Shown here: piece by piece, positions 1 to 8,670 of the stretch
Numbering within the stretch: position 1 is the first letter of the stretch
How the letters are laid out: each line of letters begins with the position of its first letter
NCBI GenBank assembly: GCA_017961325.1
Contig: JAGCXM010000043.1
Span: 1 to 57,698 of the forward strand
Length of the DNA: 57,698 bases
Origin: a bacterium
GTDB lineage: Bacteria > UBP6 > UBA1177
Reading direction: 5' to 3'
Position numbers and translations under genes: made by a program
The notes under the pieces: model-generated
The model's database searches: none
Told to the model about the DNA's origin: nothing
What the model saw: the letters and a program-made list of their open reading frames with translations, nothing else

Positions 1-168
1 AATTTCAGCTTCCTGCGTGTCGGAATCATCATCAGCTGATTCCGAATCATGAGTGTCAGTGTCAGAATCAGGAATCGAATCGGAATCATTCTGCGATTTC
101 GATGACGAGCAGGAAAATAAGAAAATCAAACTTAAAAGAACTAAAAACAATTTTAAGTGACCGGACAT
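1..168 (-). CDS. Asp/Ser-rich lipoprotein, N-terminal part only
   Basis: The 5' end of a leftward gene runs off the window start. The ATG at 168 follows a good Shine-Dalgarno (GGAGG, about 170-181). The peptide begins with a basic/hydrophobic signal ending LFSC at residue 20, a lipobox, then turns at once into a Ser/Asp-rich linker (repeated DSD/DTD) as in the other lipoproteins of this window. It is therefore probably an outer-membrane or surface lipoprotein. The functional domain lies outside the window, so no role can be given. Two GGGGG-containing repeats sit 90-140 bp upstream (see 250-320). Confidence 0.75.
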   Translation of the reverse strand, partial: MSGHLKLFLVLLSLIFLFSCSSSKSQNDSDSIPDSDTDTHDSESADDDSDTQEAEI

Positions 169-249
169 TTGCACCTCCGAGGAATAGTTATTAAAGACCA
201 TTTTTATTACCATATTTACTTTTTGATAACAAAAAAATTTAATAGTCCC

Positions 250-325
250 TGTAACCCCCGAATCTGATAAAAAACATTATCACCTATTTAGTTACACATT
301 CCCCCGATTTTTCTGATAAAAATTT
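250..325 (-). repeat. Two-copy TCGGGGG element upstream of the lipoprotein gene
   Basis: Read on the minus strand, two copies of a motif TTTTTATCAGA...TCGGGGG occur with a period of about 46 bp (C-runs on the plus strand at 255-260 and 301-306). They lie upstream of the lipoprotein gene starting at 168. The same TCGGGGGAATG-type core recurs at 48.6 kb. The rest of 169-404 is AT-rich with no gene seen. Function is unknown; a regulatory site or small dispersed repeat is likely. Confidence 0.5.
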
Positions 326-404
326 GAAAAAAATTCATTTTTTTTGTTAATCCGTTGGAATGATTAGCTTTTTGTTGCGGAATCGTTTCCAAAAGAATTT
401 GAAG

Positions 405-1445
405 TTACAAAATCAGCATCGAATCGCCGTAAGAATAAAAACGGTATCTGTTCTTAACCGCGGCATCGTATGCTTCCATCACGAAATCTCTCCCCGCGAA
501 CGCAGAAATCATCATAAGCAGAGTGCTGCACGGAAGATGAAAGTTCGTAAAAATCATGTCGGTAAATTTGTATTCGTAGCCGGGATAAATGAAAATTCCC
601 GTTTCTTTGTCGCAAGGTGCTATCTCCCCTTTCGCAACGGCCGCACTTTCAAGAGCCCTGACGGTCGTTGTTCCGATAGCAAGAATCTTTCTGCCGGCCT
701 TTTTATCGGCGTTCAGGCGTCTCGCAGTCCCTTCGTCAATGATGAAATGCTCTTTGTGCATCTGATGTTCTTCAACTTTTTCACTTTTTACCGGCAGGAA
801 AGTTCCAAGACCTACGTCAAGAACGACATTTTCGATGTGACCGCCCGTGATTTCCCTTGTTTTTTCAATAATTTCACGGCTGAAATGGAGTCCGGCAGTC
901 GGAGCTGCCACGGATCCCGCGACTTCGGCATAAACTGTCTGGTATTTTTCCCTGTCTTCAGGTCTGCTGTGTTTTTCGCCGCGCTTCTTCAAAATATACG
1001 GAGGGAGAGGAATGTCACCGAATTTATCAAGATATTTCAGCAAGTTGTCTTCATTTTCAGAAAACACTGCTTCGGCAAACTGTTCATTCCGTTCCTTTAT
1101 TTCTGCAGTGAGACCGTTCGGAAAAAAGACCGTTTCACCATTACCGATATGTTTTGAACACTTCACCATAACCTGCCAGACGTCGCCGCCGAGCATTTTC
1201 AAAAGCAGGAATTCTACTTTTCCGCCGCTTGCACGCTGCCCGAAAATACGAGCCGGAATAACTTTCGTCGAATTGAAGACGACGGTCGTCCTTTCGTCGA
1301 TAAAATCGGTAAAGCGACTGAAATCAGAATGTTTTATAGAGTTGTCTTCCCTGTTCAGAACCATCATTTTTCCGGTACCGCGTTCAGACGGATTGTCGGC
1401 GATAAGCTCTTCGGGAAGTTCGTATTTGAAAATTCCGGTATCCAT
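405..1445 (-). CDS. queA: tRNA preQ1(34) S-adenosylmethionine ribosyltransferase-isomerase QueA
   Basis: QueA transfers and isomerises the ribosyl part of SAM onto preQ1 in tRNA, giving epoxyqueuosine at the wobble position. The 346-residue protein is a normal family length and carries family motifs: YELPEELIA at the N-terminus, VFNSTKVIPARIFG, VAAPTAGLHFS and the C-terminal FTNFHLPCSTLLMMISAFAG. An upstream in-frame start at 1544 is possible, but the ATG at 1445 is preceded by AAAGAGGAAAA and by the stop of the DUF58 gene only 13 nt away, so 1445 is preferred. Probably co-transcribed with the DUF58 gene. Other queuosine genes are not in the window. Confidence 0.95.
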   Translation of the reverse strand: MDTGIFKYELPEELIADNPSERGTGKMMVLNREDNSIKHSDFSRFTDFIDERTTVVFNSTKVIPARIFGQRASGGKVEFLLLKMLGGDVWQVMVKCSKHIGNGETVFFPNGLTAEIKERNEQFAEAVFSENEDNLLKYLDKFGDIPLPPYILKKRGEKHSRPEDREKYQTVYAEVAGSVAAPTAGLHFSREIIEKTREITGGHIENVVLDVGLGTFLPVKSEKVEEHQMHKEHFIIDEGTARRLNADKKAGRKILAIGTTTVRALESAAVAKGEIAPCDKETGIFIYPGYEYKFTDMIFTNFHLPCSTLLMMISAFAGRDFVMEAYDAAVKNRYRFYSYGDSMLIL

Positions 1446-1458
1446 TTTTCCTCTTTCG

Positions 1459-2751
1459 TTAAAATTTGATTCTTTTCCAGCCGTCGGGTAGCGTTTCGGC
1501 GTTTCCGGCATAAAACACGAATATTTTGGTACCCTTTCCGGCAATCATACGTAAAAAACCGGTTCTTGAAGTGTCGTTTTTCGACGTGAAAAAAAACAGG
1601 GTCGTCGCACTTTCAACCGTTTCAGCCAATAAATTCGAGCAGTTTGAAAAAGTTTCGTTCGGATTGTTCTCGGCAAGTGCAAGCGCCGCAAGCGACTTCG
1701 CCAGACTCTTGGCCGAACTGTCAGGAATCTCAAAAATCTCACTGCCTATAAACATTATCTGCGGCATATTCTCCTCTCTCCGGAGAATATTCAGCAGAGT
1801 CGCAGCAGCGGAGAGAGCTTTCTCGAAATCTTCGGAGTAATGCTCCTCAAACAGGTTGTCAACGAAGACGACCGAACCTGCATCGCTCTCTTTGTAAAAC
1901 TCTTTCGTCCTGAGCTGTCCGCTCTTCGCACTCGATTTCCAGTGAATGTTTCTGATCGAATCGCCCGGAACGAAATCGCGCAGCGCCTTAAACTCGAAAC
2001 CGCTTCCCGTTTCCTGCATCTCGCGCGTTTTTTCATTCCTTTGGCTGTTGTTTTCACCGGCAGTTTCAGGTACTTCAAAAGAATCTTCGATTTTAGGCAG
2101 AACTATGAAACCGCCGGTGTTTTCAACGATTCTTCCTTTTTTCAAAAGTCCGAAAATCCCCTTGCGGAATATGTATGCACCGCCGAAACGGATTCTTCCG
2201 CGTCTTTCGGGTATAAATTCGGCGTTGAAAACGGTTCCTCCGTCGTTTTTCCTGCCGATAACGGCAAACTCGTTGAATTTTCCGCCGCAGTTTTTGGAAA
2301 TCAGCCATTTCCAGCGGTAATATCCCATTTTTCTGTCAAAACCGTTCCGCTTGTCTTCACCCGGCTCCTTTGTCGAGTCAAAAACCGAAAAAGCCGGCAG
2401 CGGATTCGCCGGAATCTCTTCAAAAAAGAGCTGACCGGCATGCTTCTGAGTGAATTTTTCTCTCAAAAGTACCGAATATTTCAAAGGAACTCCTTTCGAA
2501 GCGTATTCCGGAAGAAAGCGTTCGAACTCGAACTCGTATTTTTTGAACATGAGAGATACCGCGTCCGTTATCAGAAGAGCCAACGCTATCGCAAAAACGA
2601 CGAAAAGCATGCTTGTATGGGTATTCAGACCGAAAAAGATGAGGGCAAATGCACACAAAAAAACCGTTTTTCCGGTCATTGTGAGTTTACGGTCTATTTT
2701 TTCATTCAGTCTGTATGTCACGACATACCACTTGTAATGTCTTCTTTTCAC
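1459..2751 (-). CDS. DUF58 domain protein
   Basis: Two hydrophobic segments near the N-terminus (about residues 27-60) are followed by a soluble region and the DUF58 signature, RDFVPGDSIRNIHWKSSAK. A vWA-like stretch with VVFVDN and ILNILRREE follows. DUF58 proteins usually occur beside MoxR ATPases and vWA proteins and may act in assembly of membrane or periplasmic complexes; no MoxR gene is visible here. The start is uncertain: the open frame extends to 2832 from a TTG, but that extension looks non-coding. The GTG at 2751 after GGTGG is preferred. The molecular role is unknown. Confidence 0.85.
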   Translation of the reverse strand: MKRRHYKWYVVTYRLNEKIDRKLTMTGKTVFLCAFALIFFGLNTHTSMLFVVFAIALALLITDAVSLMFKKYEFEFERFLPEYASKGVPLKYSVLLREKFTQKHAGQLFFEEIPANPLPAFSVFDSTKEPGEDKRNGFDRKMGYYRWKWLISKNCGGKFNEFAVIGRKNDGGTVFNAEFIPERRGRIRFGGAYIFRKGIFGLLKKGRIVENTGGFIVLPKIEDSFEVPETAGENNSQRNEKTREMQETGSGFEFKALRDFVPGDSIRNIHWKSSAKSGQLRTKEFYKESDAGSVVFVDNLFEEHYSEDFEKALSAAATLLNILRREENMPQIMFIGSEIFEIPDSSAKSLAKSLAALALAENNPNETFSNCSNLLAETVESATTLFFFTSKNDTSRTGFLRMIAGKGTKIFVFYAGNAETLPDGWKRIKF

Positions 2752-2896
2752 AGCACCACCGTCAAAAAAACGTAAGATTATATGTAAATCACCGAAAAAG
2801 GACAGATAAAATTTATGTCGGAAACTTTTCAATTTCTTTGTAAAAAATCTGAAATTTTATAAAGTGTTCCGTTTTTGTTAATCGAGGGAGGGAGAA

Positions 2897-5278
2897 ATGA
2901 AGCCAATAATCAGAGAATTGAAACCGAAAGAGTTGAGATATTACCCTGAACTTGCCAAATACAAAGGCAAAACAACCAAGGAAATCAAACCCGTTTCACT
3001 GTTTTCTTTCCAGAAAAGAGGATTCGAAGCGCTTGATTTCGGCATGGACGTGAGGAAAAAGGGATTCAATATTTACGTTGCCGGAGATCCCGGCAGCGGA
3101 AAAACTTCGAATGTCAAAAAATACATCGAGGATGTGGCAAAGCACCTGCCCGTTCCTGACGATCTGCTGTATGTCTACAATTTCGATGACTACGATTCGC
3201 CGAATATGCTTTTCATGAAGGCTGGAAGCGGCGAAAAATTCATAAAGGATATGGATGAACTTCTTGAAGGGTTCATAGAGCAGATTCCGCGTCAGATGGA
3301 GAGCGAGAATTTTGAAAGTCTTCGTGCCGAAGTAGCGCAGGCTTACCGTGACGCGATGCAGAAAAGCTTCAGCGTGCTCGAAGCCGAAGCGGCAAAGCTC
3401 GATTTCGCGCTGAGTTCGACCGAAAACGGTCTCGTTCTTAATCCGATCGTGAACGGAAAACCGATAGACAAGGAACAGTACGAATCTCTCGACGAAAGCG
3501 AAAAGGAAAAAATAAGGAAAAACGAAAGCGCGCTTCAGGAAAAACTCATCGCATATTTCCATCAGGACAGGAAAACCGAGAAAGAATACAAGGAAAGGAT
3601 GAGCGAGCTGCAGCGCACGACCGTAAAAAAGATAATTTCCGAACCTTTGAACGATCTTGCAAAAAAATACGGCAAAAACGAAGGAATCAGCGAATATCTC
3701 GATTCTATCGGAGATTTTACGGTCAACAATTTCTCGGATTTTTTCACTTACCGTGATTTTCTCGAAGGAAAAGTCGATCCGATGAAAACGATAATTCCCG
3801 ATTTCAAGGAATACAAGGTCAATCTGCTCATCAATAACAAGGATTTGAAGGGTGCGCCGGTAATTTATGAAACGAACCCCACTTTCCAGAACATCATAGG
3901 CTATTTCGAATACGAGGAAAGCCACAATTCACTTTTCACCGACTTCACGAGGTTGAAACCGGGCGCTCTTCACCGCGCAAACGGGGGATTTCTCATAATC
4001 CAGGCGGACGACATTTTGAAAAACTACTACGCCTGGACAGCTTTGAAACGCGCCGTCCGCAACAGGCTGATAAAAATCGAAGATATGGACGCCGATTTCA
4101 AATACCGTGTCATTTCGGCACCGAATCCCGAGCCTGTTCCGCTTGAAATCAAGATCGTTCTCATCGGCGACGAGGAGATTTATCATCTGCTTTACGAACG
4201 TGATCCCGAATTCAGGCGCATTTTCAAGGTGAAGGCCGATTTTGAATCCGTTGTCGATGTCAACGCTTCGACGACTGACACCCTCATCGGCTTCATTTCG
4301 AGAATCGTCAACGAAGACTGCGAACTTCCGTTCGATCTTTCGGCTATCAGACGGCTTCTTTTCTACAGTTCGAGACGCGCAGAAGACCAGACGAAATACA
4401 GAGTCCATGCAAGCGACATTGTTGAAATCATCGTGGAAGCGGTTTACTGGACACAGCACAAAAACAAAAAAGTCGTTTCGGAAGACATGGTCATCACCGC
4501 GATAGAAAGCCGTGAAAAAAGATACGACAGATTCCGCGAACACTACTTCGAATCGATAAAGAAAGGAACGATTCTGATTGACGTAAAAGGGGCAAAAGTC
4601 GGACAGATCAACGGTCTTGCGGTATATCAGATAGGCGATTTCAGTTTCGGAATCCCGTCGAGAATCACGGCAAAGGCTTTCGCAGGCCAGCGTGAGATCG
4701 TAAACATCGAGCGCGAAGCGATGCTTTCCGGAGCAATACATGATAAAGGTTCAATGATTTTAGCAGGTTACCTCGGGGGATTGTTTGCAGTCAAAAAGCC
4801 GCTTTCATTCTCTGCTTCAATCGCATTCGAGCAGAGTTACGGCGGAGTCGACGGCGACAGTGCAAGTTCGACCGAACTTTATGCACTTATGTCGGCTCTG
4901 GGCGACGTTCCGATAAAGCAGTCAATCGCAGTCACCGGTTCAATCAACCAGATGGGCGAGATCCAGCCGATCGGCGGCGTAAACGAAAAGATCGAAGGCT
5001 TCTTCGAAATATGCAATCTCAGAGGACTTACGGGCGATCAGGGCGTTATAATCCCGATTCAGAACGTGTCAAACCTCAACCTCAGCGACGAAGTTGTCAA
5101 AGCTGTCGAAAACGGAAAATTTCACATTTATGCAATCAAAAATGTTCTTGAAGGAATCGAGATCCTGACAGGTGTTCCTGCCGGAACGAGAGGTGCGAAC
5201 GGCAAGTTTACGAAAGGATCGGTTTTTGAAAGAATTGATAACAAACTTGAAGCTTTAAGAAGCGACGGAGAGAAATAA
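2897..5278 (+). CDS. Lon-family ATP-dependent protease (LonB-like, AAA_32 type)
   Basis: A 793-residue AAA+ protease. Walker A GDPGSGKT lies at about residues 63-70. A long helical insert follows (about 100-330), then the second half of the AAA core. The C-terminal Lon protease domain (about 570-770) has the catalytic Ser655 in GDSASS and Lys698 in GGVNEKIEG. Their 43-residue spacing is the usual Ser-Lys dyad spacing of Lon. It lacks the classical LAN substrate-binding domain, as expected for this COG1067-type group. It degrades misfolded or regulatory proteins in the cytoplasm. A very strong ribosome site (GAGGGAGGGAG) precedes the start. Translationally coupled to the next small gene (TAATG overlap). 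Confidence 0.93.
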   Translation: MKPIIRELKPKELRYYPELAKYKGKTTKEIKPVSLFSFQKRGFEALDFGMDVRKKGFNIYVAGDPGSGKTSNVKKYIEDVAKHLPVPDDLLYVYNFDDYDSPNMLFMKAGSGEKFIKDMDELLEGFIEQIPRQMESENFESLRAEVAQAYRDAMQKSFSVLEAEAAKLDFALSSTENGLVLNPIVNGKPIDKEQYESLDESEKEKIRKNESALQEKLIAYFHQDRKTEKEYKERMSELQRTTVKKIISEPLNDLAKKYGKNEGISEYLDSIGDFTVNNFSDFFTYRDFLEGKVDPMKTIIPDFKEYKVNLLINNKDLKGAPVIYETNPTFQNIIGYFEYEESHNSLFTDFTRLKPGALHRANGGFLIIQADDILKNYYAWTALKRAVRNRLIKIEDMDADFKYRVISAPNPEPVPLEIKIVLIGDEEIYHLLYERDPEFRRIFKVKADFESVVDVNASTTDTLIGFISRIVNEDCELPFDLSAIRRLLFYSSRRAEDQTKYRVHASDIVEIIVEAVYWTQHKNKKVVSEDMVITAIESREKRYDRFREHYFESIKKGTILIDVKGAKVGQINGLAVYQIGDFSFGIPSRITAKAFAGQREIVNIEREAMLSGAIHDKGSMILAGYLGGLFAVKKPLSFSASIAFEQSYGGVDGDSASSTELYALMSALGDVPIKQSIAVTGSINQMGEIQPIGGVNEKIEGFFEICNLRGLTGDQGVIIPIQNVSNLNLSDEVVKAVENGKFHIYAIKNVLEGIEILTGVPAGTRGANGKFTKGSVFERIDNKLEALRSDGEK

Positions 5279-5565
5279 TGACGACCGTAAACATAAATTA
5301 CAGGCCTGAAAAGCCGGAAGAATACGTCTGGAAGTGGATCGACGAAAACCTTGAAAAAACGGTGGCGAGAAAAGTTCCGACGGAAAATATAGGATTTATC
5401 GTCGACAAAAAAAGGCAAGTCATTGAATTTAAAGGAAAAACCGTTAAAGGCTTAATGACTTTCAAGGACGGTGTGATTGATATGAACATCGAAATTCCGC
5501 TTCTTTACAGACTGTTCGGCTCAACGATCAGTGCTTCTATTCTTGATATTCTCAAATCGATGTAA
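5278..5565 (+). CDS. Small protein resembling the polyhydroxyalkanoic acid system family
   Basis: A 95-residue cytoplasmic protein whose ATG overlaps the stop of the Lon gene by one base (TAATG), so it is translated with it. The pattern (short N-terminal helix, then strands VIEFKGKTVKGLMTFKDGVIDMN..., then a helix LLYRLFGSTISASILDIL) resembles PF09650 (PHA system/granule-region small proteins). That family is poorly characterised, and no other PHA genes are visible here. The match is by eye and moderate. An 'adaptor or substrate of the protease' reading rests only on the coupling. Confidence 0.6.
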   Translation: MTTVNINYRPEKPEEYVWKWIDENLEKTVARKVPTENIGFIVDKKRQVIEFKGKTVKGLMTFKDGVIDMNIEIPLLYRLFGSTISASILDILKSM

Positions 5566-5569
5566 TCAA

Positions 5570-5592
5570 CTGAAAAATGTCTATTTTTCGGA
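5570..5592. terminator. Weak AT-rich hairpin between converging genes
   Basis: CTGAAAAAT and ATTTTTCGG can pair around a short GTCT loop, between the small gene ending at 5565 and the lipoprotein gene ending at 5615. There is no clear U-tract, so a bidirectional terminator is only a possibility. Confidence 0.25.
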
Positions 5593-5614
5593 TCTGTGTC
5601 AGGAAAATCACAAA

Positions 5615-6931
5615 TTAACGGACGCAGCGGACATTGAGGTAGTTTTCCTTTGGGGAAGCAGTCACTTCGCCGCTTGCAAAATTAATATGTCCTGCTTTGT
5701 CCGTGTTATCTGAAACCTCTGAGGAAGACCATAAAAAAGTTCCGAGATTCAATTTGCCGTAATAACTTGAACTACCCAAGTTGTCAGATATTTCACACCC
5801 TTTGCATGTATCGTCTATGCACGATGATGCAAGACAAGTGTCGGTAAAACCGCAGGTACCGTCCGTCAATGTAGCCGGACAATCAGCAACAGTTGTCCTG
5901 AGTTCACTGATTGTCGGGAGATGCCAGTCTGTAAAACCGCCTTCGTCCAGCTTGTCGCAGTATGAAACCGCTTGTGACCAGGATGCCAGATCCCCGATTG
6001 TCGACCAGGTAAGTCCGCTGTCTGTATCCTTGCACGGGAAAGTGCTGTGTAAACCGTTGCAGTTTTCAACTTTGGCGCATGAAGTTGTTCCCCATTCAAA
6101 GCCGTCGTTGCAGCCGCATGTATAGGTTTCGCCTCCTGAAACGCAGATGCCGTTGGAATTTTCAGCTGATGCGCATGGGTTATTCCTGCACGCGCTGATG
6201 TCGTCACTTATGCAGCGGACAAAACCCTTGGGCTGGTCGGTGCTTGCCGTTACAATTGCCTGCAGGAAATATACTCCCCAGATATCGCCGTATTCAGTGC
6301 GTACCGAAGAGGAGTAAAGCATGTCTGTTTCTTTGAAAACACTGTAATTTCCGTCATAATCGTCAGAGCAGAAACATTTTGAATTCCAGAACTCATGCGC
6401 CAGAGTGTTGTTCACCGCGCTGATTTCGCATTCTCCTCCGGTTTTCGTGTTATCGCAGCCGACAATCAGGGTTCTGAGTTCGTCAATATTCGGAAGCCGC
6501 CATTTGTAGCCGCCTTCTGTCAGATCCTTGCAGTAATCGGCAGCTTTTTCAGCAGTGGTTTCAGCTGATTTTGCTGACCAGATGTTTTTTGAGACAGGAT
6601 CAACGCACGGAGTTCCGCTTTCAGCACTGCATTCCGGCAATGACGGTTCAGTTGCAGAATCGGAATCGTCATCCGGCTGGGAATCGCCGTCATCAGGCTG
6701 CGCAGGTGTGGAATCGGAATCGTCATCATTTCCCTGGATCCCGGTATCAGAGGTGTCGGAATCCGCATCAGAATCGTCTGCCGGTTCGCTGTTGTCAGCC
6801 GTATCGGTGTCAGTCACTGTTTCACCAGTGTCGGGTTCTTCGTTTTTGTTTTCGTTTTTCGAACCGCCGCCGCATGAAACCGCAAAAAGAAATACCGCAA
6901 AAAGAGCTAAACAAACGGAAAATTTTTTCAT
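5615..6931 (-). CDS. DUF1566/EGF-like surface lipoprotein
   Basis: A 438-residue lipoprotein: signal peptide with lipobox (AVSC, Cys20), an Asp/Ser/Thr-rich linker (about 25-95), a first DUF1566 (Lcl C-terminal-like) domain (about 98-245, motif GGYKWRLPNIDELRTLI), one Cys-rich EGF-like unit (about 250-292), then a second DUF1566 domain (about 295-438, GGFTDWHLPTISELRTTV, ending LNVRCVR). DUF1566 is a C-type-lectin-like fold of unsettled function. The acidic linker suggests display away from the membrane. It shares its architecture with the genes at 42.1, 43.0 and 50.1 kb. No partner gene is apparent. Confidence 0.85.
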   Translation of the reverse strand: MKKFSVCLALFAVFLFAVSCGGGSKNENKNEEPDTGETVTDTDTADNSEPADDSDADSDTSDTGIQGNDDDSDSTPAQPDDGDSQPDDDSDSATEPSLPECSAESGTPCVDPVSKNIWSAKSAETTAEKAADYCKDLTEGGYKWRLPNIDELRTLIVGCDNTKTGGECEISAVNNTLAHEFWNSKCFCSDDYDGNYSVFKETDMLYSSSVRTEYGDIWGVYFLQAIVTASTDQPKGFVRCISDDISACRNNPCASAENSNGICVSGGETYTCGCNDGFEWGTTSCAKVENCNGLHSTFPCKDTDSGLTWSTIGDLASWSQAVSYCDKLDEGGFTDWHLPTISELRTTVADCPATLTDGTCGFTDTCLASSCIDDTCKGCEISDNLGSSSYYGKLNLGTFLWSSSEVSDNTDKAGHINFASGEVTASPKENYLNVRCVR

Positions 6932-7007
6932 TTCGAAACCTCAGAAAAGTTAAACAAATAAAAACGCGGAATCTTAAAAAAAACGGAAAAAATATCAATT
7001 TTTCGGA

Positions 7008-7035
7008 TTGACAAACTGAAAGTTGAAATTATATT
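7008..7035 (+). promoter_or_regulatory. Near-consensus sigma-70 promoter for the nifS operon
   Basis: TTGACA (7008-7013) and TATATT (7030-7035) are separated by 16 bp, about 40 bp upstream of the nifS ATG. A ribosome site TAGAGG lies between. This would drive nifS-nifU-SpoIID and possibly the activase gene. Confidence 0.75.
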
Positions 7036-7073
7036 AGCGGCCGTGAATTTATTGTTTTTTTAGAGGTTTTACG

Positions 7074-8264
7074 ATGACACACAGAATATACTTTGATAAC
7101 AGCGCGACAACGCCTGTCAGAAAGGAAGTTGTTGACGAAATCATGCCGTTTCTCACCGAGCTCGGCGGGAATCCTTCGAGCAGACACTATGAAGGCAGAG
7201 TCGTGAGAACTGCGGTCGAGGCTGCAAGGGCGAAAGTTGCTGCTGCTCTCAATGCTGATCCGTCTGAAATTTATTTCAATTCCTGCGCAAGCGAAGGAAA
7301 CAACACAGTTCTCCGCGGCTACACTCTCGGACTTGGCAGAAACACCAAAAAAAATCACATAATTACGACTTCGGTCGAGCATCCTAGCATTTTCAACACC
7401 GCTGCTGCACTTGAAAAAGAGGGTTTCGAGGTCACTTATCTGCCTGTTGACGGCAAGGGAAATCTCAATCTCGACGATCTCCGCAACGCAATCAAGGAAA
7501 ACACAGGTTTGATTTCGACGATGTTTGTAAATAACGAAATCGGAAACATTTATCCTGTTGAAGAAATTGGAAAGATCGCCCGCGAGCACAACATTCTTTT
7601 CCATGTTGACGCTGTTCAGGCTGTCGGCAAAATTCCGGTCGATGTCAAAAAAATCGGCTGCGACTTTTTGACGGTTTCGGCCCATAAATTCTACGGTCTC
7701 AAAGGTGTCGGCGCACTTTTCGTAAAACGCGGAAGAGTGCTTAAAAACCTGCTTACCGGCGGTCATCAGGAAAAAGGAAAACGTCCTGGAACAGAAAATG
7801 TTGTCGGCATAATCGGAATGGGAAAGGCGATCGAGCTTGCAGTTGCCGAGCTTGACGGCGAGGCGAAGAGAGTCGCAGCCCTCAGAAACCATCTCGAGCA
7901 GAGAGTTCTTGCCGAGATTCCGTACACAAGAGTCGTCGGCGATCCGTCGCACAGAGTTCCGACGCTTTCAAACATTTCGTTCAGATTCGTGGAAGGAGAA
8001 GGAATCCTGCTCAAACTTGACACCGAAGGCATTGCGGTTTCTACAGGTTCAGCCTGCTCTTCCAGCGACCTCAAGGCAAGTCACGTCATAATGGCGATGC
8101 ACGGCGATCCGGAAGAGGCTCATTCAAGCATCCGTTTTTCCTTGGGAAAACATTCTACTCTCGAAGATGTAGATTACACTGTGGAAACTTTGAAGAATAC
8201 GATTTCGCTTCTTCGCAGTTTCTCACCGATTTACGATGAATTCGTTAACGCAGACAAACATTAA
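7074..8264 (+). CDS. nifS: Cysteine desulfurase (NifS/IscS type)
   Basis: A PLP enzyme that removes sulfur from cysteine for Fe-S cluster assembly. The 396-residue length is typical. Visible signatures are YFDNSATTP at the N-terminus, the PLP-binding Lys205 in SAHKFYGLKG, and the catalytic Cys328 in the mobile loop STGSACSSSDLKASH. It is first in an operon with the nifU scaffold 13 nt downstream, and no iscR, hscA or fdx is seen, so this is a minimal NIF-like pair. It probably serves general Fe-S assembly rather than nitrogen fixation, since no nif structural genes occur here. Confidence 0.95.
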   Translation: MTHRIYFDNSATTPVRKEVVDEIMPFLTELGGNPSSRHYEGRVVRTAVEAARAKVAAALNADPSEIYFNSCASEGNNTVLRGYTLGLGRNTKKNHIITTSVEHPSIFNTAAALEKEGFEVTYLPVDGKGNLNLDDLRNAIKENTGLISTMFVNNEIGNIYPVEEIGKIAREHNILFHVDAVQAVGKIPVDVKKIGCDFLTVSAHKFYGLKGVGALFVKRGRVLKNLLTGGHQEKGKRPGTENVVGIIGMGKAIELAVAELDGEAKRVAALRNHLEQRVLAEIPYTRVVGDPSHRVPTLSNISFRFVEGEGILLKLDTEGIAVSTGSACSSSDLKASHVIMAMHGDPEEAHSSIRFSLGKHSTLEDVDYTVETLKNTISLLRSFSPIYDEFVNADKH

Positions 8265-8277
8265 ATAGGAGAAAATC

Positions 8278-8658
8278 ATGAATTACACAGAAAAAGTTAT
8301 GGATCACTTCCTTCATCCGCGCAATGTCGGAAAAATCGAGAACCCGAACGCAATCGGAGAAGTCGGAAATCCGGCCTGCGGCGACATCATCAAACTCTTT
8401 TTGCGCATAAATCCTGAAGGGATAATCGAAGACATCTCTTTCGAAACTTTCGGCTGCGGCGCGGCTATCGCGACTTCCTCGATGACGACTGAAATGGTCA
8501 AGGGAAAGCATATCGACGAAGCTCTTAAAGTAACGAGAGACATAGTTGCCGAAGAACTGGGCGGTCTTCCCGCAAGCAAAATGCACTGCTCTAACCTTGC
8601 TTCTGAAGCTCTGCACAAGGCAATCAACGAATACAAGGCAAAATACGGGCTGAAATAA
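8278..8658 (+). CDS. nifU: NifU/IscU-like Fe-S cluster scaffold
   Basis: A 126-residue scaffold equivalent to the NifU N-terminal domain. The three cluster-ligand cysteines are present: Cys34 (PACGD), Cys60 (FGCGAAIA) and Cys104 (KMHCSNL). The N-terminus YTEKVMDHFLHPRNVG is typical. It starts 13 nt after nifS behind AGGAGAAAATC. It lacks the C-terminal ferredoxin and thioredoxin-like domains of full NifU, as is usual in anaerobes. It receives sulfur from NifS and passes clusters to apo-proteins, possibly including the activase encoded downstream. Confidence 0.95.
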   Translation: MNYTEKVMDHFLHPRNVGKIENPNAIGEVGNPACGDIIKLFLRINPEGIIEDISFETFGCGAAIATSSMTTEMVKGKHIDEALKVTRDIVAEELGGLPASKMHCSNLASEALHKAINEYKAKYGLK

Positions 8659-8670
8659 ACAGCTTTTTTG

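Noticed and set aside
3929-4741. Long open frame (270 codons) on the minus strand within the Lon gene
   Set aside because: It is a shadow of a clearly coding plus-strand frame with complete protease motifs. Several similar antisense frames (for example within the activase and dnaE genes) were dismissed for the same reason.
7074-8658. Nitrogen fixation locus
   Set aside because: Only nifS and a short nifU are present; both also serve general Fe-S assembly in anaerobes, and no nitrogenase gene is nearby.
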